From assembly GCA_019449415.1 (NCBI GenBank), contig JAGRPP010000021.1, forward strand, positions 57,737 to 121,736: a DNA stretch of 64,000 nucleotides, written 5' to 3'. Positions within the stretch are counted from its first letter, which is position 1. Every line of letters begins with the position of its first letter. Positions 1 through 8,738 of the stretch are shown piece after piece. The notes beneath the pieces are model-generated. The model had not been told where the DNA came from and made no database searches. It saw only the letters and a list, made by a program, of their open reading frames with translations. The stretch is from Geothrix sp. (GTDB taxonomy: Bacteria > Acidobacteriota > Holophagae > Holophagales > Holophagaceae). A program made the translations under genes and the position numbers.

Positions 1-96
1 CTGGGCTTCTCCGGGGTGGTGGGCGTGGCGGCCGGCTTCCTGCCTGCTGTGAAGGCCGCGAAGCTGGATGTGATCGATGCCCTGAGGTACGAGTGA
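1..96 (+). CDS. ABC transporter permease, C-terminal end only (partial)
   Basis: The frame is open from the first base to a TGA ending at 96 and encodes the last 31 residues of a protein. It has a hydrophobic glycine/alanine-rich stretch followed by a tail of the form PAVKAAKLDVIDALRYE. In MacB/FtsX-type permeases the last membrane helix is followed by a closely similar tail in which conserved alanine, leucine and arginine residues recur. The body of the protein lies outside the window, so substrate and partner ATPase cannot be judged. The next gene starts 3 bases later, which suggests co-transcription. Confidence 0.7.
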   Translation: MGFSGVVGVAAGFLPAVKAAKLDVIDALRYE

Positions 97-99
97 GCC

Positions 100-1347
100 G
101 TGGCTGAGGCCGCCGCCCCCCATGACCCTTACGCGGCCCTGAGGGACGGGAGCTACCGCTGGTTCATCGCCTCCATGGGCCTCGTCACCCTGGGGCTCCA
201 GATGCAGGGCGTGGTGGTGGGCTGGCAGGTCTACGACCGCACGGGGGATCCCCTCGCCCTGGGCCTGGTGGGGCTGTCCGAGGCGCTGCCCTTTCTGGCC
301 CTGGCGCTGTTCGGCGGCCATGCGGCAGACCGGATGAACCGCCTGCGCCTCTGCATGGCGTCGACCCTGGGGCTGGCCCTCTGCTCGGCCCTGCTCTGGG
401 GGTTCAGCTGGCAGTTCCAGGTCGGCCCCCTGGCCAAGGCCGTTGGGCCCATCTACGGGATCATCTTCCTCACGGGCATCATGCGGGCCTTCTACCGTCC
501 GGCCAATGTGGCCCTGGGCACGGACCTGCTGCCCAAGGAACTCTACGCGAACGGCTCGACCTGGCGCGTGGCCATTTTCCACTCGGGCATGGTGCTCGGC
601 CCGGCCCTGGGGGGTCTGGTCTATGCCTGGCGCGGCCCGGTGACGGCCCATTTCCTGGTGATGGCGCTGATGACGGGCGGGCTCCTGGGCATGTTCGCCG
701 TCCGCTACGCGCCGCGGGTGGTGGCGCCGCGGGTGGGGTCCATCCTCCAGAGTCTGGGCGAGGGCCTGCGCTTCGTGTTCTCGCGGCGGCTGCTGCTGGG
801 GGCCATCAGCCTCGACCTCTTCGCCGTGCTGTTCGGCGGGGCCGTGGCCGTGCTGCCCGTGTTCGCCAAGGAGATCCTCCAGGTGGGACCTCAGGGCCTC
901 GGCATCCTGCGTGCCGCCCCGGCCGCGGGTTCGGTGCTCATGGGCATCACCCTGGCCCACCGGCCGCCCCTGCGCCGGGCGGGCCGGACCCTGCTGCTCT
1001 GCGTGGGGGGGTTCGGCGTGGCCATGATCGCCTTCGCCCTGAGCCGGAGCTTCCTCCTGAGCCTGCTGGCGCTGGCCGCCAGCGGGGCCGTGGACAATGT
1101 CAGCGTGGTGCTGCGGGCCACCCTGGTCCAGACCCTCACGCCGGAGCACATGCTGGGCCGGGTGTCCTCGGTGAACCAGGTCTTCATCGGCTCCAGCAAC
1201 GAGATCGGGGCCTTCGAGAGCGGCCTGGCCGCCCGGCTTCTGGGCCTGGTGCCCTCGGTGGTCTTCGGCGGCTGCATGACCCTGCTGGTGGTGGCCGCCA
1301 CCGCCTGGAAGGTGCCCGAGCTGCGCAGGATGGACCGCATCCAGTGA
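100..1347 (+). CDS. MFS transporter (EntS/MFS_3-like exporter)
   Basis: This 415-residue integral membrane protein starts with GTG three bases after the upstream permease gene. Its many hydrophobic segments fit 10-12 helices. The cytoplasmic loop after the second helix reads GGHAADRMNRLR, the MFS motif-A position. The length and the mid-protein FSRRLLLGAISLDLFAVLFGG segment resemble the enterobactin-exporter/MFS_3 branch of drug and siderophore exporters. It probably uses the proton gradient to export a small molecule at the inner membrane, together with the preceding ABC system. The substrate cannot be inferred. A bidirectional hairpin follows the stop codon. Confidence 0.8.
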   Translation: MAEAAAPHDPYAALRDGSYRWFIASMGLVTLGLQMQGVVVGWQVYDRTGDPLALGLVGLSEALPFLALALFGGHAADRMNRLRLCMASTLGLALCSALLWGFSWQFQVGPLAKAVGPIYGIIFLTGIMRAFYRPANVALGTDLLPKELYANGSTWRVAIFHSGMVLGPALGGLVYAWRGPVTAHFLVMALMTGGLLGMFAVRYAPRVVAPRVGSILQSLGEGLRFVFSRRLLLGAISLDLFAVLFGGAVAVLPVFAKEILQVGPQGLGILRAAPAAGSVLMGITLAHRPPLRRAGRTLLLCVGGFGVAMIAFALSRSFLLSLLALAASGAVDNVSVVLRATLVQTLTPEHMLGRVSSVNQVFIGSSNEIGAFESGLAARLLGLVPSVVFGGCMTLLVVAATAWKVPELRRMDRIQ

Positions 1348-1350
1348 CGA

Positions 1351-1376
1351 AAAGGGCGGCCCCGAGGCCGCCCTTT
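1351..1376. terminator. Bidirectional rho-independent terminator
   Basis: A perfect 11-bp stem (AAAGGGCGGCC / GGCCGCCCTTT) with a CCGA loop lies between the convergent MFS and tpx genes. The stem ends in A/T runs on both sides, so it can terminate both transcripts. Confidence 0.8.
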
Positions 1377-1395
1377 CCTGGAAACGGAAGATCGA

Positions 1396-1893
<498 letters not shown>

Positions 1894-1934
1894 GAGAGCT
1901 CCTCGTTGAGAACTCTCAGTTTACGCTCCCGAAG

Positions 1935-2474
1935 TTACTTCGGCGGGAACTTGGCGAGGATGTCGCGAACCGCCCTCGGCACGACCTCATCGGCATCCTC
2001 GGGGTTGCCCAGGCCCGTAAGGGCGCCGGCTGCGGCGCCCTGCCAGATCATCTGGTTGCTCTTGAAATCCACGATCTCGATGACGATGCTGCCTTCCTTG
2101 TAGTGGTGCACCTGGCTGGTGGAGGTGCCGATGCGCCCGTAGATCGGCCGGTAGCCCCAGCCCCAGCCCACATGGGTGGTGGTGCGGTACCTCCGCTCCT
2201 GCACGATGGGGTAGTAGGTCACGAGGAAGTCTGGATCCGCCTTGGTCTCCATGGCGAAGCCCTTGGCCTGGAGCTCCTTCTCCACGGCGGCGCGCACCCG
2301 TTTGTCCATGAGGCTGGTGGTGCCGCCCGTGCCCTTCTTGGAGGTGTAGTAATCGAAGGTCCGGTAGCGCCCATAGGAGGCGGTCACATCGTAGTCGTAG
2401 GTCACCTGGTAGCTGCTGCAGGCCCCGAGCAGGGCGAGGGACAGCAGGGCGGCGGGCAGTCTGAGGGGGCGCAT
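1935..2474 (-). CDS. DUF4136 family lipoprotein
   Basis: The 179-residue protein has a lipoprotein signal peptide with lipobox LLGAC, so Cys19 is the expected acylation site. The mature part has the DUF4136 pattern: an early YDYDVTASYGRYRTFDYY segment, a MDKRVRAAVEKELQAKGF helix and a C-terminal WQGAAAG segment. Members are envelope lipoproteins of unknown biochemical role. A tyrosine-rich stretch (QERRYRTTTHVGWGWGYRP) lies in the middle. It is transcribed in the same direction as tpx, 41 bases upstream of it, with no hairpin visible between them. Confidence 0.85.
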   Translation of the reverse strand: MRPLRLPAALLSLALLGACSSYQVTYDYDVTASYGRYRTFDYYTSKKGTGGTTSLMDKRVRAAVEKELQAKGFAMETKADPDFLVTYYPIVQERRYRTTTHVGWGWGYRPIYGRIGTSTSQVHHYKEGSIVIEIVDFKSNQMIWQGAAAGALTGLGNPEDADEVVPRAVRDILAKFPPK

Positions 2475-2648
2475 GGAACCTCCGGGGCACCATTATGGAC
2501 GCCCGGAATGGGTGGAGGTTGAAGGCGGTGACTGGTCTATGGTGGTCTAAGGAGGGGGCGGTTCCCGGGGGGCCCACCTAAATGGTCTGTTCTGGGCTGT
2601 GAATTTCGTCGTCTTTCTTTGAAACACCTTGGGAATCACTCCATCCTG

Positions 2649-4118
2649 ATGGGGATGGTACTCGACCCCACCCTCGACCCGGGCGCCTCCAGCCCCTTGT
2701 ATCTGCAGCTGCAGCGGCGGCTTCGTGGCCTGATCCAGCAGGGCGAGTGGCGGCCCGGCACGCGGCTGCCCGCCGTGCCCGAGCTGGCCCAGCGTTGGGG
2801 CGTCCATCGCCTGACGGTTCTGAAGGCTCTGGCCGGGCTCAAGCGCACGGGCTGGATCCAGACCGTGCAGGGGCGGGGCAGCTTCGTGGCGCCGCGTCTG
2901 CCGGAGGCCCCGGGTCTGCGCTCCACCAGCGAGTTCCCGTTTGAAGGATCCCCGCTGCTGGTCCACGACGGGGAGCTGGGCTCCTGGCTGGGCGAGACCC
3001 TGGAGCGGGTCCAGGACAGGCACCTGGTGAGCTTTTCCGCAGGCTTCATCCCCTCCGACCTGCTGCCGGCCGAGCAGCTCCGGCGCATCACGGCCCAGGT
3101 GCTGAAAGACCTCGGCTCCGAGGCCTGGGTCTACTCCGCCCCCGCGGGCTACGCGCCCTACCTGGAAGCCGTGGGCCGCTGGTTGGCCTCCGAGGGCGAG
3201 CCCATCGACGAGGGCTGGGGCATCCGCGCCATCCCCGGGGCGCAGTCCGGCCTGGCCCTGGCCCTGGAATCCTTCACGGTGCCCGGTGACCGCGTGCTGG
3301 TGGAAAGCCCCTGCTATGTGGGCATCCTGGCCCTCATCCGCGCCCTGGGCCGCGAGGCGGTGCCCGTGCCCGTGGACCGCCAGGGCCTGGATCCCGAGCG
3401 GCTGGCTTCGGCCCTTCAGCGCAGCGAAGCCAAGCTGCTCTTCACGGTGCCCAGCTTCCACAATCCCACCGGTATGACCCAGTCCAAGGCCCGCCGCGAG
3501 CGGGTGCTGGCGCTGACGCGGACCCACGGCGTGATCCTCGTGACGGATTCGGCCTACGGCGACCTGCGCTTCTCCGGCAACTCCCTGCCGCCCTTCCGGC
3601 GGCTCGAGGGCGCTGACCATGTCATCCACCTGGGGAGCTTCTCCAAGTCGCTGGCGGCGGGCCTGCGCCTAGGCTACCTCATCGCCAGGGACGACCTGCT
3701 CCGGCGCATGGCCCCCATCCAGGAAGTGCAGACCATCGCCCAGCCGCCGCTCATGCAGGCCGTGGTGGCCCGCTTCCTCGACACGGGCGGCTTCCGCCGC
3801 CATCTGGCCCGCGTACGCCGCGCCCTCAAGGAGCGCCGCGATGCCATGGTCGAGGCCCTGGCCGAGCACTTCCCCGGAGGCACCCAGGTCTCCGAGCCGA
3901 AAGGCGGCATGCACCTGTGGGTGGTGATGCCCGAGGGCTACTCGGCTCTCGATCTGCACCGCGATGCCCTGCAGCACGGCATCGGGTTCGCCCCGGGCCC
4001 CCTCTTCTTTGCCGACGGCCGGGGCACCAACTGCCTCCGCCTGAACTTCTCCACGCACGACCCCGCGACCACCCGGGACGCCATCGCGCGCCTGGGTCAA
4101 CTGATCCACCGGGCCTGA
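2649..4118 (+). CDS. MocR/PdxR-type GntR regulator with aminotransferase domain
   Basis: This is a 489-residue chimera. Residues about 15-80 form a GntR winged helix (PLYLQLQRRLRGLI, then LPAVPELAQRWGVHRLTVLKAL and GRGSFV). The rest is a fold-type I aminotransferase domain with the lysine of HLGSFSKSLAAGL (Lys333) as the PLP-binding residue, plus a PSFHNPTG motif. MocR proteins are PLP-sensing transcription factors. The aminotransferase gene 34 bases downstream may be a target. The reading frame extends to a TTG at 2619, but I chose ATG 2649 because the wHTH core starts soon after it; ATG 2655 is also possible. Confidence 0.85.
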   Translation: MGMVLDPTLDPGASSPLYLQLQRRLRGLIQQGEWRPGTRLPAVPELAQRWGVHRLTVLKALAGLKRTGWIQTVQGRGSFVAPRLPEAPGLRSTSEFPFEGSPLLVHDGELGSWLGETLERVQDRHLVSFSAGFIPSDLLPAEQLRRITAQVLKDLGSEAWVYSAPAGYAPYLEAVGRWLASEGEPIDEGWGIRAIPGAQSGLALALESFTVPGDRVLVESPCYVGILALIRALGREAVPVPVDRQGLDPERLASALQRSEAKLLFTVPSFHNPTGMTQSKARRERVLALTRTHGVILVTDSAYGDLRFSGNSLPPFRRLEGADHVIHLGSFSKSLAAGLRLGYLIARDDLLRRMAPIQEVQTIAQPPLMQAVVARFLDTGGFRRHLARVRRALKERRDAMVEALAEHFPGGTQVSEPKGGMHLWVVMPEGYSALDLHRDALQHGIGFAPGPLFFADGRGTNCLRLNFSTHDPATTRDAIARLGQLIHRA

Positions 4119-4152
4119 CCCGGACCTGGCCATCCCCCTCCAAGGAGCACCC

Positions 4153-5265
4153 ATGAGCACCGTGATGTCCACTCCCACCCTCGAGATCCGCCCCTCGGAT
4201 CATGCCGCCAGTCCCGAGGAACGCGCCAAGCTCATGACCAACCTCCGCTTCGGGCAGGTGTTCTCCGACCACATGGTGGTGATCCCCTACAAGGAAGGGC
4301 AGGGCTGGGGCAAGGGCGTGCTGAAGGCCTACGGCCCCATCGAGATGTCCCCGGCCTCCTCCGTGCTGCACTACGGCCAGGCCATCTTCGAGGGCTTCAA
4401 GGCCTACAAGCAGAAGGACGGCAGTATTGCCTCCTTCCGGCCCGAGGCCAATGCCCAGCGCTTCAACAAGTCGGCCGCCCGCCTGGCCATGCCCGAACTC
4501 CCGGAGGCCCGCTTCCTGGAGGCCGCCAAGGCCCTGATCACGCAGGACCAGGCCTGGGTACCCGGCGCCGTGGGCGAGAGCCTCTACATGCGCCCCCTCA
4601 TGATCGGCACCGAGGCCGCGCTGGGCGTCCACGCCAGCAACGAGTACCTCTTCCTCCTGATGGCCTGCCCCAGCGGCGCCTACTTCCCCGCCGGCGTGAA
4701 GCCGGTGACCGTCTGGATCTCCGATGAATATGTCCGCGCCGCGCCCGGTGGCACCGGCTTCGCCAAGTGCGCCGGCAATTACGCGGCCAGCCTCGTGGCC
4801 CAGAGCCAGGCCAAGGATCAGGGCTGCGACCAGGTGGTGTGGCTCGACGCCATCCACCGCGAGTACATCGAAGAGATGGGTGGCATGAACATCTTCTTCG
4901 TCTACCAGGAGAAGGGCGAGACCGTGGTCGTCACGCCCGAGCTCACCGGCACCCTGCTGCCCGGCATCACCCGCGACAGCCTGCTGCAGCTGGCCTGCGA
5001 GCAGGGCTTCCGCGCGGAAGAGCGCAAGATCAGCGTGGCCGAGTGGAAGGCCGCCGTGGCCGAAGGCCGCATGACGGAAGCCTTCGCCTGCGGCACCGCC
5101 GCCGTCATCACGCCCGTGGGCCAGGTGAAGTCCCGGCAGGGCGAGTGGACCATCCACAACGGCGAGACCGGCCCCGTGGCCGCCAAGCTCCGCGAAGCCC
5201 TCCTCAACCTCCAGCACGGCCTCGCGCCCGATCCCCACGGCTGGATGAAGAAGATCGTCGGCTAA
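4153..5265 (+). CDS. ilvE: Branched-chain amino acid aminotransferase
   Basis: The 370-residue length and sequence fit the larger, eukaryote-like class of BCATs. These enzymes use PLP to transfer the amino group between leucine, isoleucine or valine and 2-oxoglutarate in the cytoplasm. The PLP lysine is Lys205 in GGTGFAKCAGNYAAS. The LHYGQAIFEGFKAYK and EEMGGMNIFFV motifs are characteristic. An AAGGAGC ribosome binding site lies just before the ATG. It follows the MocR regulator on the same strand, which suggests co-transcription or regulation by it, and is closed by a strong hairpin terminator. Confidence 0.93.
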   Translation: MSTVMSTPTLEIRPSDHAASPEERAKLMTNLRFGQVFSDHMVVIPYKEGQGWGKGVLKAYGPIEMSPASSVLHYGQAIFEGFKAYKQKDGSIASFRPEANAQRFNKSAARLAMPELPEARFLEAAKALITQDQAWVPGAVGESLYMRPLMIGTEAALGVHASNEYLFLLMACPSGAYFPAGVKPVTVWISDEYVRAAPGGTGFAKCAGNYAASLVAQSQAKDQGCDQVVWLDAIHREYIEEMGGMNIFFVYQEKGETVVVTPELTGTLLPGITRDSLLQLACEQGFRAEERKISVAEWKAAVAEGRMTEAFACGTAAVITPVGQVKSRQGEWTIHNGETGPVAAKLREALLNLQHGLAPDPHGWMKKIVG

Positions 5266-5283
5266 CCCCGATCGTCCAGCACG

Positions 5284-5311
5284 GAAACGCCCGCCGGAAG
5301 GCGGGCGTTTC
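5284..5311. terminator. Rho-independent terminator (bidirectional)
   Basis: A perfect 12-bp stem GAAACGCCCGCC / GGCGGGCGTTTC with a four-base loop sits between the convergent ilvE and DUF4382 genes. Confidence 0.85.
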
Positions 5312-5330
5312 TCTGGTGGCTGCCGGGGCT

Positions 5331-6476
5331 TCAGGGGTAGGAGAGCACGGTGCTTGCGGTGCCGCCGGCGCTCACCAGCAGCTGGGTGGCGCTGGTCTTC
5401 ATGACCGGCGCGCCCCCCGAGGTGCTGCGCTGGGCCGTGACGCCGTAGGCACTGGGGTAGAGCCCGAGGAATCCGGCCTGATCCTGGGCCGCGCCCGTGG
5501 CCACGGTCTGGGAGCGGACGATGAGGACCTGGGAGCCCCCCAGGCCCGTCGCAAGCGTCTGCCGCAGCTCGCCCCAGGTGCCCTGGGTGGCGGTGGAGGC
5601 GGGGGTGATCGTGAGGGCGAGGGAACCGGGGGCCTGCGGGGCGCTGAAGGACAGGTCCGCGTTGTAGCTAGTGGGGCTCGTCGCGTTCACGGAGGTGGCC
5701 GCAGCGGGGTAGGCGCTGAGGGGGCCCGCGGGCTGGGCCACCAGGAAGCAGAGGCCGCCGGCGGGCAGGGCCTCGAGGGCGTAGTTGCCGGCGGCATCCG
5801 TGAAGGCGCGGCGCTGGAGTGTGGCCAAGCCGCTGCCATCCACCGTCTCCGCGAACACCTCCACGCCGGCCAGCGGGGTGGACCCGGCACTGAGGTGGCC
5901 CGTGATGCGGGCCGAGGCGCCCAGGTCGAAAGCGCGGCCCGTGGCCTGGAAGGTATAGGTCGAGGCACTGCCGGCGTGGGATTGCACCATCTGCTGTCCG
6001 CTCAGCATGATCTGGGCCGTGACATTCCCGTTGGCGGTCACGGTCACGGGGCCGCTCACCACCGTGGCGGCGGGCATGGCGAGGGATTGTTCGATTCCGC
6101 CACTCGAGATCAGGTAGGCCGCCACATGGGAGATGGACTGGTAGTTGACGGTGGCCCAGGTGAGCCGGAACTGCGCGTAGGTGGCGGCTGTCACGGACTT
6201 GGCCGGCAGGATCAGGGTGCTGCCTCCGCCCTGCAGGGCCAGGAGGTCGAAGGTGGCCTTGATGTCGCCGAGGGGGATCCAGGTGCCGCCGTCGACAGAG
6301 GCCTCCACCTTTTCAAGGCTCACGATGGCCTGGCTGAAGCCGGGAAAGCTGTCGGCGCCGAGGCGGAGGGTCAGGGTGCCGCTGGGGGAGGTCCGGTCGC
6401 TGCCGCCGCCTCCGCCGCCGCAGGCCAGCGTCAGTCCCAGGGAAACGAGGGCGACCAGGATGGGGCGTAGGCGCAT
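5331..6476 (-). CDS. DUF4382 lipoprotein with carboxypeptidase-regulatory-like domain
   Basis: The 381-residue lipoprotein begins MRLRPILVALVSLGLTLACGG, with a lipobox ending at Cys19 and a glycine linker. Residues about 33-180 match the DUF4382 pattern (a TLTLRLGADSFPGFSQAIVSL opening and an LLALQGGGSTLI segment). A second domain (ITGHLSAGSTPLAGVEVFAE ... AGNYALEALPAG) looks like the beta-sandwich carboxypeptidase regulatory repeat. It is probably anchored in the envelope; no enzymatic residues are visible. The frame is open upstream, but only this start gives a signal peptide. It diverges from the cytochrome gene. Confidence 0.8.
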   Translation of the reverse strand: MRLRPILVALVSLGLTLACGGGGGGSDRTSPSGTLTLRLGADSFPGFSQAIVSLEKVEASVDGGTWIPLGDIKATFDLLALQGGGSTLILPAKSVTAATYAQFRLTWATVNYQSISHVAAYLISSGGIEQSLAMPAATVVSGPVTVTANGNVTAQIMLSGQQMVQSHAGSASTYTFQATGRAFDLGASARITGHLSAGSTPLAGVEVFAETVDGSGLATLQRRAFTDAAGNYALEALPAGGLCFLVAQPAGPLSAYPAAATSVNATSPTSYNADLSFSAPQAPGSLALTITPASTATQGTWGELRQTLATGLGGSQVLIVRSQTVATGAAQDQAGFLGLYPSAYGVTAQRSTSGGAPVMKTSATQLLVSAGGTASTVLSYP

Positions 6477-6609
6477 CGGAGGCTCCGGAAAGGGGTCCAG
6501 GCTCCAGTCTAGACCGGGCCGCCCTTTCGGCAGCATTACCGACCCGTCGGTTGGATGAAGATGTGGGTCCAGCGGCGTAGTCTGAGGGCCTCTTTCCAAG
6601 GAGGAATCC

Positions 6610-6996
6610 ATGATTCCGATCCGCTCTCTGCTGGTGGGCTTCGCGCTGGGCACCTGTGCGCTCTCGGCCGCTGGTCCGACCCACATTGGGGCTGCCGCGT
6701 GCAAGATGTGCCACAAGGTCCAGTTCGAATCCTGGAACGCCTCCAAGCACGCCAAGCTCAACCCCGTGCTGGATTGCGAGGCATGCCACGGCCCCGGCAG
6801 CGAGTACAAGGCCGTGAAGGTGATGAAGGACCCCGTCGCCGCGAAGAAGGCGGGCCTGGTCATGCCGGACAAGGCGCAGTGCGCCACCTGCCACGGCAAG
6901 AAGAAGGTGTCGGTCCTCACCGATGCGATGTTCGCGAAGGTGCATGCGCACAAGAAGAATGTGAACCGTCGAAATGATTCTCTGAGACGGGGATAG
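6610..6996 (+). CDS. Periplasmic triheme cytochrome c (c554/c'-like)
   Basis: The 128-residue protein has a signal peptide (about residues 1-21) and three CxxCH haem-binding motifs: CKMCH at 31-35, CEACH at 56-60 and CATCH at 91-95. Extra histidines (SKHAKL, KVHAHKK) can serve as distal ligands. The pattern fits small multihaem cytochromes of the c554 type that carry electrons in the periplasm, common in metal-reducing bacteria. An AAGGAGGAATCC ribosome binding site precedes the ATG. The last dozen residues after HAHKK are polar and look unlike the rest, so the true C-terminus may have been altered near the prophage insertion. Confidence 0.85.
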   Translation: MIPIRSLLVGFALGTCALSAAGPTHIGAAACKMCHKVQFESWNASKHAKLNPVLDCEACHGPGSEYKAVKVMKDPVAAKKAGLVMPDKAQCATCHGKKKVSVLTDAMFAKVHAHKKNVNRRNDSLRRG

Positions 6997-7097
6997 GCCG
7001 CGATTGGCCTCGGGAACAGATTCGGCGCGGGTTTCGTTCGGGTTCCGGGCGCGGGCCGCCTTGCAGAAAGTTTGCGCGGCGGGCTGCGCCGGGTGGC

Positions 7098-7180
7098 GCG
7101 AATCCGTCAAAAAGAATGGATTATGGGGCCACCCTGACCGCCAGACTCGCCGCTCGGATTCGCCGCCTCAAAAAGAATGG
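7098..7180. repeat. Left-end transposase-binding site candidates (two copies)
   Basis: TCAAAAAGAATGG occurs twice in the same orientation, inside 7098-7119 (preceded by GCGAATCCG) and 7157-7180 (preceded by GATTCGCCGCC). Inverted relatives lie at 44066-44113 next to the right end. The paired, oppositely oriented arrangement is what is known for MuA sites L1/L2 and R1/R2; assigning them to this transposase is an inference. The rest of 6997-7194 holds no gene that I can support. Confidence 0.6.
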
Positions 7181-7194
7181 AACCACCATCCACA

Positions 7195-7827
7195 TCACTC
7201 ACCGGCATCCCCTGCGGGGGGGGTTACGTTGCCAGCGAAATTTCGGATCGACTCTTCAACTCGTGGGGCCAAACGCTCACGCTCTACTTCTAGCCATAGA
7301 TCAATGTTTCGCTTCAGCTGGCGAACAGTCCTGGCGAGAACCAATCCCGTGAAGGTGGCCAGCCAAAGACATGGGAGCGCAGTCCACCAAAACGGGAGGA
7401 GCCCGATAGATAGCTGCGCCGCAGCCGTGAATAGAGATAAAAATATTGCATAAAAAATGAGAGTGCTGAGTTTGAAAATTGGGTCGAGATATTCATCATT
7501 GAAACCATCGACATGTTTACGTCTGCGCACATATCTCAACATGTATGCATCTTCATTAAATACGGATATCAGGCGGATAATCGCGAATGACTTGAATGAA
7601 AGCAAAAAGCTTCCCAAGGTTAGGAAGCCAGTGAAAAAGGGTGTCCGAAACGATTCGCGATAGAAAGAATGAACCTCGCTTGAATCAATAAATCGATACC
7701 CAAAGAGATTTGCAACAATACACCAAGCCCAAAGGGTGATTAAGAGTTCGATTTGAAAAGTGCGCACAGCCTCTCGCAACGAAGCAAGCGCCTTCTTGGT
7801 GCGACTCTTATTCGAATCTTGGGTCAT
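7195..7827 (-). CDS. Four-helix membrane protein, RexB-position (unrecognised family)
   Basis: The 210-residue protein has four clear hydrophobic segments, at about residues 26-48, 63-90, 118-142 and 145-167, with charged termini. I recognise no family. It is the third gene of a leftward operon (repressor, soluble protein, this protein) and its start overlaps the previous gene by 20 bases. Base composition is clearly lower in GC than the phage core, which suggests separate acquisition. The position and topology parallel RexB of lambda, a four-helix inner-membrane channel in cI-rexA-rexB. I see no sequence proof of homology, so a role in superinfection exclusion is inference. Confidence 0.7.
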   Translation of the reverse strand: MTQDSNKSRTKKALASLREAVRTFQIELLITLWAWCIVANLFGYRFIDSSEVHSFYRESFRTPFFTGFLTLGSFLLSFKSFAIIRLISVFNEDAYMLRYVRRRKHVDGFNDEYLDPIFKLSTLIFYAIFLSLFTAAAQLSIGLLPFWWTALPCLWLATFTGLVLARTVRQLKRNIDLWLEVERERLAPRVEESIRNFAGNVTPPAGDAGE

Positions 7828-8725
7828 CGGCGAATTTCCTGCTCAGCTCGTCGAAGATGGGATTGTCTAGAAAGTCTTTCAGCTTAATTTTAAGCTTCAA
7901 TTTTTCTTGGTCAAGATCGGACTCCCACAAAACTGTCGGATTGAACCAATAATCAATTGGTTCATCTTTTCCGCCAATCACACCATGAATGATGGCGCTC
8001 GAAGGTCTTCTTTTTTCAATAAAACGTTTAATCTTCCGCGCAATTTGGAGTCCATGCGGCGAGCCCTGGAACTTTATCCGATCTTTACTGTGAATAACTT
8101 CAATATCTTTGGATAAAAGTTCATCAGCACTGGCATCTGGGTAATGATATTTTTCAAATTTAACATCAAGATATTTGATATCGTCGAGTGAAGCTACTAG
8201 CTCAATAAATTTTTTGTCAGAAACAAGCCTTTGGAATATAAACGTATCTTCAAGTCCGTTTTCCTCGATGTATGAAGTCACGGATTGACCCGATTTGGAA
8301 TGTTCTAACTGCTCCTTGATGGCGGTTCGGAGCGACCTTCTATTGGAGACTCGGAGCCGCTGTTCGAAAAGCGACATCGACAGGGCACCCCTGTAGGAGG
8401 TCATAACACCCCTGATCACTCCATCCTTACAGCTTCGAAGCAATATGAGATTAAAATCGAGCTGTTCGCGCTCAATTGTCGCTGGAGTAATGGTTAATTC
8501 TCCGCCTTCATTAACGAATTCAAGTGCGATTTTTTCGTCACGAATAGAGAGTACCCCGGCTCTGAAGAAGTGGTTTTTGTCGGGATTACCCGCAACAACA
8601 AAGACTCGATATTTACCTGCCAAATTCCTTCTAGTCCCATTCAGCTTGGCAAACTCCGCCAAGAGATCTGAGGCGGTAATGCCAGTTGAGGGGGTCACAG
8701 AAAACCCGTAGGCCCGAATTTCCAT
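7808..8725 (-). CDS. Soluble partner protein, RexA-position (unrecognised family)
   Basis: The 305-residue protein has no signal peptide or membrane segment. An N-terminal beta-rich part (KYRVFVVAGN, FRAGVLSIRDEKIALEFV) is followed by a charged, helical C-terminal half rich in lysine and glutamate. I do not recognise the family. It starts 13 bases behind the repressor stop with an AGGAG ribosome binding site, so it should be transcribed from the repressor promoter in the lysogen. It overlaps the membrane-protein gene. Low GC points to cargo DNA. The soluble-sensor plus membrane-effector pairing in a repressor operon resembles rexA/rexB in arrangement only. Confidence 0.7.
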   Translation of the reverse strand: MEIRAYGFSVTPSTGITASDLLAEFAKLNGTRRNLAGKYRVFVVAGNPDKNHFFRAGVLSIRDEKIALEFVNEGGELTITPATIEREQLDFNLILLRSCKDGVIRGVMTSYRGALSMSLFEQRLRVSNRRSLRTAIKEQLEHSKSGQSVTSYIEENGLEDTFIFQRLVSDKKFIELVASLDDIKYLDVKFEKYHYPDASADELLSKDIEVIHSKDRIKFQGSPHGLQIARKIKRFIEKRRPSSAIIHGVIGGKDEPIDYWFNPTVLWESDLDQEKLKLKIKLKDFLDNPIFDELSRKFADDPRFE

Positions 8726-8738
8726 GCAGTCTCCTAGG

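Noticed and set aside
7195..8725. Assignment of the two-gene cargo to the Kiwa defence system (KwaA membrane protein, KwaB DUF4868).
   Set aside because: Sizes and topology are similar, but gene order is reversed and I could not see the DUF4868 motifs in the soluble protein. Left as unrecognised.
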